64,000 nucleotides of DNA from Paenibacillus sp. PastM-3 (GCF_029893965.1 NZ_JARXXP010000005.1:186001-250000); one strand, 5' to 3'. Shown: positions 18,637-27,745, counted from the first letter of the stretch. Notes: generated by a model from the sequence alone, not told the origin. Translations and numbers: made by a program.

Positions 18637-18712
18637 TACGTTGGGTTCTTGGAGGTTGTATCACAACCGCTCGGAGATATTCAAGCGTGGTCTGGACTAC
18701 GTGCACTGCAGT

Positions 18713-19095
18713 TCAGGCCATGCGCGCTCCGTGGCTGTCTATACTCCCATTAAAAAAAGTGAACTTCCATGCCTGTTCAATTACCCTTTCAAGCTTCAAG
18801 GTTTTCAAGACTTTGTATGTCGCTTCGGCCACGGCATTGTCATAGGGACAAGCCTTCTTCCTGAGGGAGCGTCCGATTTCAAAGGTAAGCAAAAGCTCGT
18901 CCATCGTTTCATTTTTAAACTCATTGCCACGGTCCGTGTGAAACCACTCGATTTGGCTCAGATCGCCTTTACCGTAGCAAAGACGCGGGAAACCAAAGCC
19001 GCATCCTTGTTTGGCCCTGTGCTGTGTCCCACAGTTTCTCGATTGAACAGGTCGATGAGCACGCAAATAAAGTGCCATTTGTTCTGAACCTTTAC
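18713..19095 (-). mobile_element. IS3-family transposase remnant
   Basis: Fragments of an IS150-like DDE transposase in two frames. About 19090-18970: WHFICVLIDLFNRE, with the first catalytic D, and HSTGPNKDAALVSR. About 18970-18713: IEWFHTDRGNEFKNETMDE (second D) and KKACPYDNAVAEATYKVLKT (third acid E). Between them the frame shifts once. The N-terminus, the C-terminal end motif and any inverted repeats are missing, so the element is dead. Confidence 0.85.
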
Positions 19096-19161
19096 ACTTC
19101 TGCTTTTGCTTTTATAAAAGCTTTATCATTCCAAGCATAATTTGTTTGATTAAGTCCATCT

Positions 19162-19195
19162 TAAAATAAAAACACCTCACAAAAATTAATGAGGT
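19162..19195 (-). terminator. Intrinsic terminator
   Basis: ACCTCA pairs with TGAGGT (19190-19195 with 19174-19179), with a 10-nt AT-rich loop, followed by GTTTTTATTTTAAG on the minus strand, 40 bp past the esterase gene. Confidence 0.7.
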
Positions 19196-19236
19196 TTAGG
19201 TTTTCAGAATGTTATTTACACTTCTAATATGTGGAC

Positions 19237-20184
19237 TTATTCCACAGAATGTTTCCCATTCAAATTAAGCCACTCTATAATATAATCAAATCTTTCTTTC
19301 GTCAGTCCATGACCACCTTGATATCTCTTGTGGTACAGGTTATGTAAAGCTTTCAGTTCCAAATAGGTTGGACTGGCTTTTTCAACAATATATGAAGCAT
19401 CTCTTGAATATTTATCGTCATCCGCAGAAACAATAAGCAGTCGTCTTGGTGCAATACAAGATACTAAATCATATATATCGTATTTACTGTGGAAGTTCGG
19501 AATTACGCTCGCCATTTCAATCCCGACATTGTTTAGCATGCGATTTGCATAAGTACAAGCACTGCCGCTGGCACAGCTAAAGGCTATTCGTTCATCTAAC
19601 GCAGAATGAAATAGAACAGTATTACCACCATATGAATGTCCAAGTGTGCCAATACATTGATTGTCAACAAAAGGAAGATTAGCAAGCAACGTTATTCCAT
19701 TCATGGCATCAGCGATCACTTTTTTCATCAAAGAATCGCCTTTTATTATCCGATAGCACATTTCATTATAATGCTGCCAAAAGTCACTGTCGTCTGGGAG
19801 AGGTCCAATACCGTGTGCATTTTTACGTCTCTCCTCAAAGCATATGGAGTCAGGAGCTAACACAACAAATCCCTTTTTGACCAATTCAGGTCCGAAAGCT
19901 TGCAACGGATTTCCTGCTAAACCGCAAACCTCGCTCTTCCCTAAATGATGCTCCCTATTGTGCTGGTGATTGATCAGAATCGCTGGGTTTTTATCAAGGA
20001 GTTCCGGAAGCAAAAGAAAAGCAATGACTTTGTCACCGTAAGAATCATATTCAATTAACTGTCTTGTATATCCTTCCTCATTTGTGGAGTTTAGCAGTCG
20101 ATACTCAATATGAGGTGTGGCATTAGGAGATATAATTCCAATTGCTTCTGCTATCTCATTTCTTGCATTTACTATAGTACTCAC
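19237..20184 (-). CDS. Alpha/beta hydrolase, dienelactone-hydrolase/acetyl-xylan-esterase-like
   Basis: 315 residues. Nucleophile elbow LGHSYGG with Ser184, preceded by a conserved strand (VVLAPDSICFEERR). A late Asp-rich strand (LLIVSADDDKYS) and YQGGHGL supply candidate acid and catalytic His. No signal peptide, so probably a cytoplasmic esterase; substrate not predictable. The GTG at 20184 lies inside the ribosome site AAAGGGAGGTG, which is odd. No in-frame ATG follows soon, so the true start may be an unusual codon a few triplets later (for example ATA at 20175). The reading overlaps the upstream DUF1871-like gene by 29 bases. Confidence 0.8.
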   Translation of the reverse strand: MSTIVNARNEIAEAIGIISPNATPHIEYRLLNSTNEEGYTRQLIEYDSYGDKVIAFLLLPELLDKNPAILINHQHNREHHLGKSEVCGLAGNPLQAFGPELVKKGFVVLAPDSICFEERRKNAHGIGPLPDDSDFWQHYNEMCYRIIKGDSLMKKVIADAMNGITLLANLPFVDNQCIGTLGHSYGGNTVLFHSALDERIAFSCASGSACTYANRMLNNVGIEMASVIPNFHSKYDIYDLVSCIAPRRLLIVSADDDKYSRDASYIVEKASPTYLELKALHNLYHKRYQGGHGLTKERFDYIIEWLNLNGKHSVE

Positions 20185-20437
20185 CTCCCTTTAAATGACT
20201 CTCTGCAAGCTCCCATATCTGATTAGCCGTATTAAAACATTCCTCATACCCAAATGGCTCACCAAAACTGGAAGAAAATATATCTTGTATTCTTCTTGCT
20301 AATTCTTCGACTGTAGTAGCATCTGTTAGTGAAAGGGCGACTTCTTCAATTTCTGAATCAAACTCATCAACAGGTGCATGTGGTAATAAACCGAAAGGAT
20401 TCCATTCATGAATTACTTGTCTAACAATTTTTTTCAT
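20156..20437 (-). CDS. DUF1871-like small protein
   Basis: 93 residues with GGAGG nine bases ahead of ATG. VIHEWNPFGLLPHAPVDEFDSEI followed by TTVEELARRIQDIFSSSFGEPF fits the DUF1871 family of short helical proteins (VI.EWDP..LLP.AP.DEY.SEI). Family function unknown; members are commonly found among immunity-like small genes. The coding end overlaps the start of the esterase gene, so the two are co-transcribed. Confidence 0.7.
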   Translation of the reverse strand: MKKIVRQVIHEWNPFGLLPHAPVDEFDSEIEEVALSLTDATTVEELARRIQDIFSSSFGEPFGYEECFNTANQIWELAESHLKGGEYYSKCKK

Positions 20438-20529
20438 ATTTATTCGCCTCCTATTATTTGGTAATCAATTCTTTATTCAGTTAACCCATTAAGACAGATA
20501 TCCGTATAAAGTCCACATTCAGTAAATCC

Positions 20530-21175
20530 TTATAAAATAAATATAATTGCAATCATCATATACGAATACCGGATATTCTTTTTCAACATTATGTATACAA
20601 GGCCGTATAGAATCGACATAAAGAAAGCATAAACACCTGTTAAACTTCCCTGAAGCAAAATGTGTATGAGTCTCCATGTGAGCGCAAGAAAAATCCCTCC
20701 ATAGGGCAGACCGCCTCTTTTTAAGAGCGTTTCACCAAACTTTTGTCCAAAAGCAATTGTTAGCAGAATCAAGGCAGCTTCAAACTAGTAATAAACATTT
20801 TGAAAAATGAATTCAACGATCCCATTGTATTCTTGAATCGATTTAAAGCCGCCCATACAATAGTTGTAACTGTAAGGGCTATAATAGAAACTAGAACTGC
20901 GATTAATCATCCCTAGGAGTCTGCGTTTCGTTTAGCTTCATAATGTCAAAGGTGTACTTCTTCCTTGAAAGCCTGATCAGAAATAGTGCCATACTCCCCC
21001 ACAAAATACATGTAAGCACCCAATGTATACAATGATAGATAACGGTTTATTCAGACTATCCCACCCCAAATATTACAGGCAAAAGCATTGACAGGACAAC
21101 TTCAAGACCGAACCCTGCAAAAGCATACAAGCCTAACGCCAGATAATCGCTTGCTCCAATTTTCTTTTCTTCCAT
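20530..21175 (-). pseudogene. Decayed polytopic membrane protein (CPBP-protease-like)
   Basis: Starting at ATG 21175 with GGAGGG upstream, the minus strand encodes MEEKKIGASDYLALGLYAF and a first membrane helix, then meets TAG at 21056-21058. The sequence continues in other frames with WVLTCILWGSMALFLIRLSR, then KKYTFDIMKLNETQTPRDD, then MGGFKSIQEYNGIVEFIFQN and, after another stop, FEAALILLTIAFGQKFGE through to 20530. The last 80 codons include GGIFLALTWRLIHILLQGSL, where a CPBP-type (HxxxH-like) motif would be expected. Several frameshifts and stops show an inactive gene. Family assignment is tentative. Confidence 0.65.
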
Positions 21176-21310
21176 AAGCTGAACCCTCCATCTAACATAA
21201 ATTTCCTACTCTTTATATCATACTCCGAGTTCGACGGTAAAAGTATTTTTCTTCCATATGGAAATAGTTAGCCATGCTCTTTTGTGTTTCTTTTATCTGT
21301 TTCCATCCCG

Positions 21311-21350
21311 AAATAAATAATGCTCCCACCAATTTCATTGGCAGGAGCAT
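21311..21350 (-). terminator. Hairpin, probable terminator
   Basis: ATGCTCC/GGAGCAT outer stem with an inner CCAAT/ATTGG stem (21320-21350), followed on the minus strand by TTATTTATTTCG. It lies downstream of the IS630 fragment. It has a moderate U-rich tail. Confidence 0.5.
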
Positions 21351-21509
21351 CTGTATTAATTGATCATTGATCTAGGTAAGAACATCATATAAATGTCAAA
21401 TCGATTAAAGCCACACTACGAATAGCCCAACAGATAAGAAGACATATTTTTCTCCCTCCTAGCTTTATCAAAAGCTTCTTCTCACCAAGTCTTTGCTATA
21501 TAAGTTGAA

Positions 21510-21790
21510 TTAAAGAATTTCCATTATCTTATTTGACTCCATACGCACACAGAGACGGTCGATTATTACTTGAGGATTCTTCATAATTGACTCCATAAAT
21601 GAACGAACATTGTTCCGGATTTCTGCCACCGTGTGATAAAAGACATTATTAATGACATCGCCTTTGAGCCATTTCCAGAGCCCTTCTACAATGTTGAGCT
21701 GCGGGCTGTAAGGTGGAAGAAATACGAATGTGAGTCGTTTGTTTTCATTCAGGAATGGCTCCATATGATAGAAATCCATTTTCTTCTCCT
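21510..21790 (-). mobile_element. IS630-family transposase C-terminal fragment
   Basis: 89 codons with LTFVFLPPYSPQLNIVEGLW, the signature end of IS630/Tc1 DDE transposases (the E is the last catalytic acid), then KWLKGDVINNVFYHTVAEI. The N-terminal two thirds, including both catalytic Asp, are absent. The coding similarity stops abruptly near 21790, just 40 bp from the end of hamB. It marks one edge of the AT-rich defence cassette and suggests transposon-associated arrival, though no intact terminal repeats were found. Confidence 0.85.
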
Positions 21791-21831
21791 AAACAACTTA
21801 CGCTAAAAATAATTTAACAAAACAACTTTTA

Positions 21832-24399
21832 TTAAATTAACATACTAATTTCGTCATACTCAGGTGTCCCCTGAACTAATCGATTAACAAGCTTTTTTTT
21901 ATCAATTGATATCAACTTTCCATCTTTGATATTCAATAAATCTCTATGTTCTTTAGTCAACAAGGCAGAAACGTGCCTAGAGAATCCCATGTTTTGCAAG
22001 TACACTGCAACAGTATCCCTTGTCCCATACTCTAAAAAAACGTTCCAGTTTGGACCAGCTTTTTTCTCACCTAAAATAGAAACTAATATAGCATGGTAGT
22101 TATTAAAATATTTTTCTAATTTATATCTGACTACATTTTCAATATCTGATATCAGATTATTTATTACTTTATTAATATGACGTTTGCTTTTATTGAAATC
22201 TTCAAATACTTGAATATTGTTCTCATAAAACATTAATTTTTTATTATTTCTCTCGTAGAAACGAAGAGCTTCATTAATCATTTCACTTAGGCTTTGACCA
22301 TTTATCCACTGATTTACTAAAAGTGCGTAATACCTTAAAGAATTCTTATTAGCAATATCGTTTTTACTTTCGTTCACATCCCAATTATACCTTTCATATA
22401 GAAGTTCTAATGCAAAAACACAGTTATTGTAATTTATTTCATGTGGAAGTTTAATCTTCTCTTCAAAGGCTTGATTTTTAACAATAAACTCATAAACGTT
22501 ATCTTGTTGTCTAACCATAATAGATTGATTATTATTTAGAACATCTACTGGAATCTTTAAATCTTTTATGTTGTCTTGAGCCTTTAATAGTAAATCTAGT
22601 TTCCCATCATTAATTAATTTCTTAATAATAGGGCTCTTGTAATCATTATCACTGTCAATCGTATCAATACTAATAATATTCGCTATATATTTCAGAACTT
22701 CTTTTTCAGCTTCTGAAGATGTAATTTGTTTTGATTGAAGTAGCTGTTCAATATTTTTTGCATTTTTATCTATCTGATGTGTAGCATTGATTTGTAGTTG
22801 TGTGGTTGATTTACCATTAAGTACAGTTGTGTTTTTCCAATCCTTAATTTCTTCACGGATACAAAATACATTTCCAAACAACTCAAAATTCAATCTACCT
22901 GCACGACCTGCTAAATTCCAAAAGTCAATCTTTGACATATTTGATCTATGTTTTTTGTTGCTTAAAATAAAGATATTTTTCGCTGGTAAATTCACGCCTT
23001 CCAATAAGGTTGAGGTACAAAACAAATATTTAATTTCTCCTTTTTTAAAAAGTTTCTCAACTTTGTTTCGTATTACTTGAGGTAAACTTCCGAAATGAAA
23101 AGCTACTCCGTGAGCTAGACAATCAGCTAAATAATAATCTTTATGTATCATTTTTTTAGTTTCTAATATTAATTCATCTAGCTCTTGTTGACTTGGATTA
23201 GGCGGTTTCGCCAGGTTATTAGGTAAAAATCTTATAAAGTCTTTTGCTTTATTTATTGTATTTTCAACTGAATTGCAATATATAACGTTAGAAGAGGATT
23301 GTCCAATATTATGTATTAGTTCAAATGATGAAGAATACTTACTAATGGAAATATCCTCAAAGTCATATTTACGTCCTTCATTGTAGTAACTAACTATCCT
23401 ACTAATTAAATCTATAAAGAAAACATTTTGTGTAACAGGAGACTCAATAGTACTGAATGTCTTTGTTGCAGATTTCTGAAATAATTCTAAAAAAGCTTCT
23501 GGATTTGATACATTAGGAGAAGCAAAGTATATTTTTAAGTCAGAGAATTTCTTCATGCTTTTCTCAATGGCTAAATACATTGTAATGCTTCTATAGTCTT
23601 TTTCAGCAGCTAACTTATGTGCTTCATCTACAAATAAATAATTTATTCTCGGATTTTCTTTACTTGAGATGTAGCTCAAAAGTCGTTCCGGAGTTAGAAC
23701 AAGAATATATCTCTTCCCTTCGTTTTCTTCTTCAACTGTGACTACAGAGTTTGTTGTTACTTTATAATTACTATTGATAATAAGTTCTTTTAAATCCTCT
23801 TTAATTTCATAAGAAAATTGATTTATTAAAGCTCTTGTTGGAACAATTACCACAAAGTTCCCTGTATCTTTTTTGGAGATTTTATCACGTATGAATGTCT
23901 TTATGATAAATGACTTTCCCATTGAAGTTGGGCCAGAAAAACTATAGAAATTTGATTCTTTTATTTTTTCAAATAAATCAAACTGTGAATCTGTAAAATA
24001 TTTGTTCTCGGCTCCAGGTATTTGTTGAATCTCTTTTTTCACAACAGTCTCAATTTCTCTTACGAATGGAAGTTCCACATTATGATTAAGATTGTTTATG
24101 GCAGGGAAATTCCCTAGTCTACTTAATATAGCCGTAGAATATGTTTTAAAAATAGAATTACCTTTGTAAGTAGGGCTTAGAAAAGCAACAATTCTATATG
24201 CCATATTTCTACAGTCATTTAATGTTGAATTAGATAGAATATCACTAAATCTCAATAAGTGAACCAATTGCTTTTCGCTAATAGTCACGGGACTATCGAC
24301 CACTAGTTCTATAGAAGCGATATTTTTTAACAATCGTTCGTATAGTTGATTAAAATAATCATCTATCATTACATCTCTAGACAGTTTGTCAAAAATCAT
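21832..24399 (-). CDS. hamB: Hachiman anti-phage system helicase HamB
   Basis: 855 residues. Superfamily 2 helicase motifs in order: Q/Walker A region SFSGPTSMGKSF (154-164), motif Ia IVPTRALINQ (185-194), motif II DEAH (258-261), motif III-like YFASPNV, motif V FCTSTLLEGVNLPA (460-473) and motif VI LAGRAGR (496-502). A long C-terminal helical region (about 520-855) has no recognisable domain, as in HamB. It follows a DUF1837 gene with an 11-base overlap, which is the Hachiman gene order hamA-hamB. Known role: HamAB senses DNA damage or abnormal DNA ends, the helicase holding the nuclease inactive until triggered. Codon use is very AT-rich compared with the flanking 50% GC genes, a sign of transfer. 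Confidence 0.92.
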   Translation of the reverse strand: MIFDKLSRDVMIDDYFNQLYERLLKNIASIELVVDSPVTISEKQLVHLLRFSDILSNSTLNDCRNMAYRIVAFLSPTYKGNSIFKTYSTAILSRLGNFPAINNLNHNVELPFVREIETVVKKEIQQIPGAENKYFTDSQFDLFEKIKESNFYSFSGPTSMGKSFIIKTFIRDKISKKDTGNFVVIVPTRALINQFSYEIKEDLKELIINSNYKVTTNSVVTVEEENEGKRYILVLTPERLLSYISSKENPRINYLFVDEAHKLAAEKDYRSITMYLAIEKSMKKFSDLKIYFASPNVSNPEAFLELFQKSATKTFSTIESPVTQNVFFIDLISRIVSYYNEGRKYDFEDISISKYSSSFELIHNIGQSSSNVIYCNSVENTINKAKDFIRFLPNNLAKPPNPSQQELDELILETKKMIHKDYYLADCLAHGVAFHFGSLPQVIRNKVEKLFKKGEIKYLFCTSTLLEGVNLPAKNIFILSNKKHRSNMSKIDFWNLAGRAGRLNFELFGNVFCIREEIKDWKNTTVLNGKSTTQLQINATHQIDKNAKNIEQLLQSKQITSSEAEKEVLKYIANIISIDTIDSDNDYKSPIIKKLINDGKLDLLLKAQDNIKDLKIPVDVLNNNQSIMVRQQDNVYEFIVKNQAFEEKIKLPHEINYNNCVFALELLYERYNWDVNESKNDIANKNSLRYYALLVNQWINGQSLSEMINEALRFYERNNKKLMFYENNIQVFEDFNKSKRHINKVINNLISDIENVVRYKLEKYFNNYHAILVSILGEKKAGPNWNVFLEYGTRDTVAVYLQNMGFSRHVSALLTKEHRDLLNIKDGKLISIDKKKLVNRLVQGTPEYDEISMLI

Positions 24400-25303
24400 T
24401 AGTGGCCTCCATTAAGTTTCTAATAATTCGCTTTCTAGTGTTGCTGATTTCAACAAATGGAAAGGCATAAACATAAAATGTTGTTCCATATAATTTATGT
24501 TCATCAATCTTCTTCTGTATATAACTGTACTGACTCTCGACTTCTGATTTAATTTTGGCTCGTATCATCTTTCTGAATTCGGAGTTACTTAATTTCCGCG
24601 AATCTTCATCAACTGTAATCTCAAATCCAGCAAAAATCCCAAAAGCATTATCTTTAAATATTTCTTCCTCTCTGGCACTTGGAATAATTATTTTCTTTAA
24701 AACATTATAAAGAGCAGGTGAAATACTTTCTTTTTCCAAATGAGTATTCAACAATCTTATTTCATCATGAATATTATTTGTATTTCTAGTTATGAAATCA
24801 TTAATTGAGTTGAAAGCATCATATAAACATCGTTGAAATGTCTTTTCTAACTTTGATTCCCCAAATATTAGTTGAAAATTATTTTTATCCACCTGCAAAA
24901 CATGCACTCCATCAGATCCTTTTACGTAATCATTAGGTGAAGTTTTCAGCTCCATTTTTGTAAAAATCTTTGGTGCACGTAAATGTGACTCTAAAAAACA
25001 ATAAAGCAGGACTTCGCCTAGTTCTCCGTCGTTATTTTCCCATTTTCGCAATCTCTGAATTGCTTTTACGTAAATCCCTTTATTATTTTTATATATTTCA
25101 AGTTCCTTTCTCGATAAACAATAGGTTACAATGCAGTCAAACAGTTTTTCCACTAATTCGGAATATACAAAAATATTATTTTCAATTTTAAGTGTATGGA
25201 GATTAATTTTGGTGTTAGACCCATCTAATTCAAAACTTTGGATTTCATGATAAAATAAATCCAAAAAATTCTCATCCACATGAGGACTAAATTGATTAAG
25301 CAA
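24389..25303 (-). CDS. hamA: Hachiman anti-phage system nuclease HamA (DUF1837)
   Basis: About 304 residues from TTG 25303, which has GGAGG eight bases upstream; a GTG at 25318 is in frame but lies before that site. DUF1837 with PD-(D/E)xK-type nuclease residues: E97 in GELGEVLLY, D131 in KGSDGVHV, and E149-x-K151 in IFGESKLEKT. It has the expected length of HamA and directly precedes the HamB helicase gene. Known role: DNA-degrading effector unleashed by HamB on phage infection. All active-site residues look intact, so the system is probably functional. AT-rich like hamB. Confidence 0.92.
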   Translation of the reverse strand: MLNQFSPHVDENFLDLFYHEIQSFELDGSNTKINLHTLKIENNIFVYSELVEKLFDCIVTYCLSRKELEIYKNNKGIYVKAIQRLRKWENNDGELGEVLLYCFLESHLRAPKIFTKMELKTSPNDYVKGSDGVHVLQVDKNNFQLIFGESKLEKTFQRCLYDAFNSINDFITRNTNNIHDEIRLLNTHLEKESISPALYNVLKKIIIPSAREEEIFKDNAFGIFAGFEITVDEDSRKLSNSEFRKMIRAKIKSEVESQYSYIQKKIDEHKLYGTTFYVYAFPFVEISNTRKRIIRNLMEATNDF

Positions 25304-25779
25304 TACATCTACCTCCACAGTGCTTCTGTTGGAATTATTATCAGGTCTGCCCAGAACAGACTCATATTTACAACATTCGCCAAATGACTCTGATTCCCTT
25401 CCAAATACCTATATAAAATAAGTTATTTTTGAAACTATCGACCCATTCTTTGTTTTTTTTCAAAAAAAATGGTTACAGACTTGTAAAAGCGACTCTTAAA
25501 ACTGTACCCATAAGCGCTTATATAGTAAATTTTTTATACCAAGTCCTATGCGCCTTAGAAATTATCCTTCTTCAATAACTTCTTCTAAGGCCACTTTTTC
25601 TTTTTTGTCACCTTTACATTCATCAATTTCTTTCTACTCAACGAGAAAATCATGTTTTCCTGATTCACAACCTATCAATTTTACCTTCCTTTATTCGTTC
25701 CTTTTATATGCATACAAAAACCGAAGCAAATTCCTTCGCCCCGATTTATTACACTCAATATTCATGTAATTTTCCAACT
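25304..25779. other. AT-rich upstream region of the Hachiman operon
   Basis: About 475 bp, no gene supported. It presumably holds the hamAB promoter. An open frame of 73 codons on the plus strand (25548-25769) is low-complexity Ser/Phe/Leu-rich without a ribosome site and was not accepted. Confidence 0.5.
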
Positions 25780-26052
25780 TCATTCTCCCCCACTAAACAC
25801 CTCAATCATCATCAAAGCACCAATCTTATACCCCTGAATAAATGATAATGCCGACTGCAGAGAAGCCATTTCTATCTGTAAATCAAGCAGCTTCTCTAAT
25901 TGCTATAAATCCTGATTACCTAAGTTTTGTTGTAGCTTCTGTAAAGCATCCGTAATCTTGCCGTTAAGCTGTTGAATTTCCGGATTACTTGGCTTAAGCA
26001 ACTCATTTGGATACTACTTCCCATAATAAAAATCCTCCAGGATAATATTCAT
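25780..26052 (-). pseudogene. DUF6809-family gene with two in-frame amber stops
   Basis: From ATG 26052 (AAAAGGAGG upstream) one frame reads MNIILEDFYYGK, stop, YPNELLKPSNPEIQQLNGKI and further to NLGNQDL, stop, QLEKLLDLQIEMASLQSAL, then SFIQGYKIGALMMIEVF and the natural stop at 25780-25782. This matches the whole length of the small DUF6809 family, which is common in Paenibacillus and often accompanies an XRE regulator. Both interruptions are TAG in an otherwise undamaged frame. The gene is divergent from the XRE gene across the double operator. Confidence 0.7.
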
Positions 26053-26099
26053 CAGGCCTCCTTTTACTTGAGTAGCAGACTCTTTCTTTGTATAAATTT

Positions 26100-26141
26100 T
26101 ATGCGAAAAACGCATAAATAACAATATGCATTTTTCGCATA
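26100..26141. promoter_or_regulatory. Tandem operator pair for the adjacent XRE regulator
   Basis: Two 17-bp dyads, TATGCGAAAAACGCATA (26100-26116) and TATGCATTTTTCGCATA (26125-26141), are centred 25 bp apart. They lie between the DUF6809 remnant and the XRE gene. Arms TATGCG/CGCATA with 5-bp A/T centres resemble lambda-type repressor sites. Confidence 0.75.
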
Positions 26142-26167
26142 AAGTACACTTGGCGTGGGTGATAACT

Positions 26168-26389
26168 ATGTACATAAGAATCCGCAATCTGCGCGAAGAC
26201 AAAGACCTGACGCAACAGCAAATGGCTGAGCTTTTGCATATTACACAAACTACTTATTCCCGCTACGAAAACGGGAACCTGGACGTTCCAAGTGCTGTCC
26301 TTATCACTCTCGCCAATTTCCACAAAGTAAGCATAGACTACTTATTAGGGCAAACCGACACTCCCAAACGTTACCCGCCAACTAAATAA
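26168..26389 (+). CDS. XRE-family transcriptional regulator (single HTH)
   Basis: 73 residues from ATG 26168. HTH_3 domain over almost the whole protein: IRNLREDKDLTQQQMAELLH, ITQTTYSRYENG, then VPSAVLITLANFHKVSIDYLLG. The longer reading from 26126 would start inside the second operator and was rejected. It probably represses itself and the divergent DUF6809 gene via the paired operators directly upstream. A terminator follows 9 bp after the stop. Confidence 0.88.
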   Translation: MYIRIRNLREDKDLTQQQMAELLHITQTTYSRYENGNLDVPSAVLITLANFHKVSIDYLLGQTDTPKRYPPTK

Positions 26390-26397
26390 TCCACAAC

Positions 26398-26432
26398 AAA
26401 AAAGCTCCAGCGACAGCCACAGGAGCTTTTTC
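26398..26432. terminator. Bidirectional intrinsic terminator
   Basis: A 10-bp stem AAAAAGCTCC/GGAGCTTTTT has a 13-nt loop and lies between the XRE gene (+) and the small membrane-anchored gene (-). Confidence 0.85.
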
Positions 26433-26442
26433 CTTTACATCT

Positions 26443-26820
26443 TCACTTCGCCAACAGATCCGCCAGCTCCTCCGAATTCTTTTTTCTTAAATCCAGCATC
26501 CTCTCACTATTGCTGTCTTTAATCAGGAAGCCGTTTTTGGTTTGAAAATCCATGTATATACTGTATTGCACAGCCTCAGAATCATCATAGGTAACGGTCA
26601 TCCGGTAAGATGGAGGGCCTACATCAACAGCGCCGGGCACTTTTTTAACAGTCCGTATGGCATCTCCGATAATTTGAAGGCTTTCAGCGTCGGTGTAGGT
26701 GATTGTGGCTGTGTCAGAAACGAGGCTAACACTAACAATTTCTCGCTTAGGCAGGATCATTACTATGATTACAGTCACCAGTAGAATCAATGAAATCATG
26801 TAGATGATTTTCCTCTTCAT
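26443..26820 (-). CDS. Small membrane-anchored protein, unknown function
   Basis: 125 residues from ATG 26820 (GGAGGAGG six bases ahead). N-terminal anchor KRKIIYMISLILLVTVIIVM, then a small extracytoplasmic domain with alternating strands (IVSVSLVSDTATITYTD, YRMTVTYDDSEAVQYSIYM). No family recognised. It starts 18 bp after the MerR-type gene and is probably its partner in one transcript. Confidence 0.65.
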   Translation of the reverse strand: MKRKIIYMISLILLVTVIIVMILPKREIVSVSLVSDTATITYTDAESLQIIGDAIRTVKKVPGAVDVGPPSYRMTVTYDDSEAVQYSIYMDFQTKNGFLIKDSNSERMLDLRKKNSEELADLLAK

Positions 26821-26838
26821 AAGCTCCTCCTCCATACC

Positions 26839-27719
26839 TCAATCCAAGAGCGCCCATAAACATCCCACAAGAATAGCAGCAACTAAATGAATCAAGGGCA
26901 ACAGCGGCAGCTTGGATAACAGAACAGCACCATTCTTGTTTTTGTTTTTGATTTTTTTTATCAGATACAGCACTAAACAAATAATATAGGTTATAGGATA
27001 TGAGCTCGTTAATATTATGAATAAGAGCACGACTGCTTTTAATACTAACTCTTCTTGCCCTGACCAGCTTCCCGCTAAGGACATTATGTTAGCTATCAAA
27101 ACGAATGGATAGATAAGCAAGGGTACTGCACCCAATACAAAAAACGTTATATACCTTATATTCCTTGACATTAATACACCCCTGATATTCAAATACCCCA
27201 TCATCTCGGCGATTCCCTTAAACTGCAGCCTAAGCCGCTCATTCAAACTCTCCAGCGCCACCTGAAAAGAATGCTCGATCCGCTCATTATCCTGAGTATC
27301 TAAATTATTTAGCAGGCTCTTCATGTTGTCTATATAATAGACGGTCTTTCTCAGGCTGCTGATGACCAGTATTTTGCGCAGCTCCGCTATGGAGAACATT
27401 CTGAACCCATTCTCCTTATGACGTTCCGACTGGATGAGTCCTTCGGATTCCCAGTGACGAATCGCCGAGGTGTTCACACCTGCTATTGTGGCCACCTCTC
27501 CAATGTTCATCTTTTCTTTCAGGTTTACGTTTTGGTATCTGGTAAAATCGGCACCCCTGATCATTGTGAGAATCTCTTCTACCCGCTGCTTCTCCGCCTG
27601 AATCTGGTACTGCTGGTTCTCGGTACAGCAGGAATCAGCCCCTGCTCTTCATACCTTCTCAGCATTGTGGTGCTGACCTGCAGGGTGCCGGCAATTTGGT
27701 TCGGGGTGTACGTCTCCAT
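26839..27719 (-). pseudogene. MerR-type membrane-linked regulator with internal out-of-frame deletion
   Basis: From ATG 27719 the minus strand encodes a MerR helix-turn-helix: YTPNQIAGTLQVSTTMLRRY and EEQGLIPAVPRTSS, after which the frame runs to a stop. The other frame then gives QYQIQAEKQRVEEILTMIRG and continues, open from ATG 27564, to a second MerR HTH (MNIGEVATIAGVNTSAIRHW). After that come helices and three to four membrane segments ending at 26839. Relatives have a middle segment between the two HTH parts, so an internal deletion with a frame change is inferred. The 241-codon 3' part could still be expressed, but its ATG has no ribosome site. Confidence 0.65.
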
Positions 27720-27745
27720 CGGCTCTCCCATCCTTATGGGTTTTA

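Noticed and set aside
18566..19087. Plus-strand open frame after the DUF4183 gene
   Set aside because: It is antisense to the IS3 transposase remnant.
25548..25769. 73-codon open frame on the plus strand upstream of hamA
   Set aside because: Low complexity, no start context, no family.
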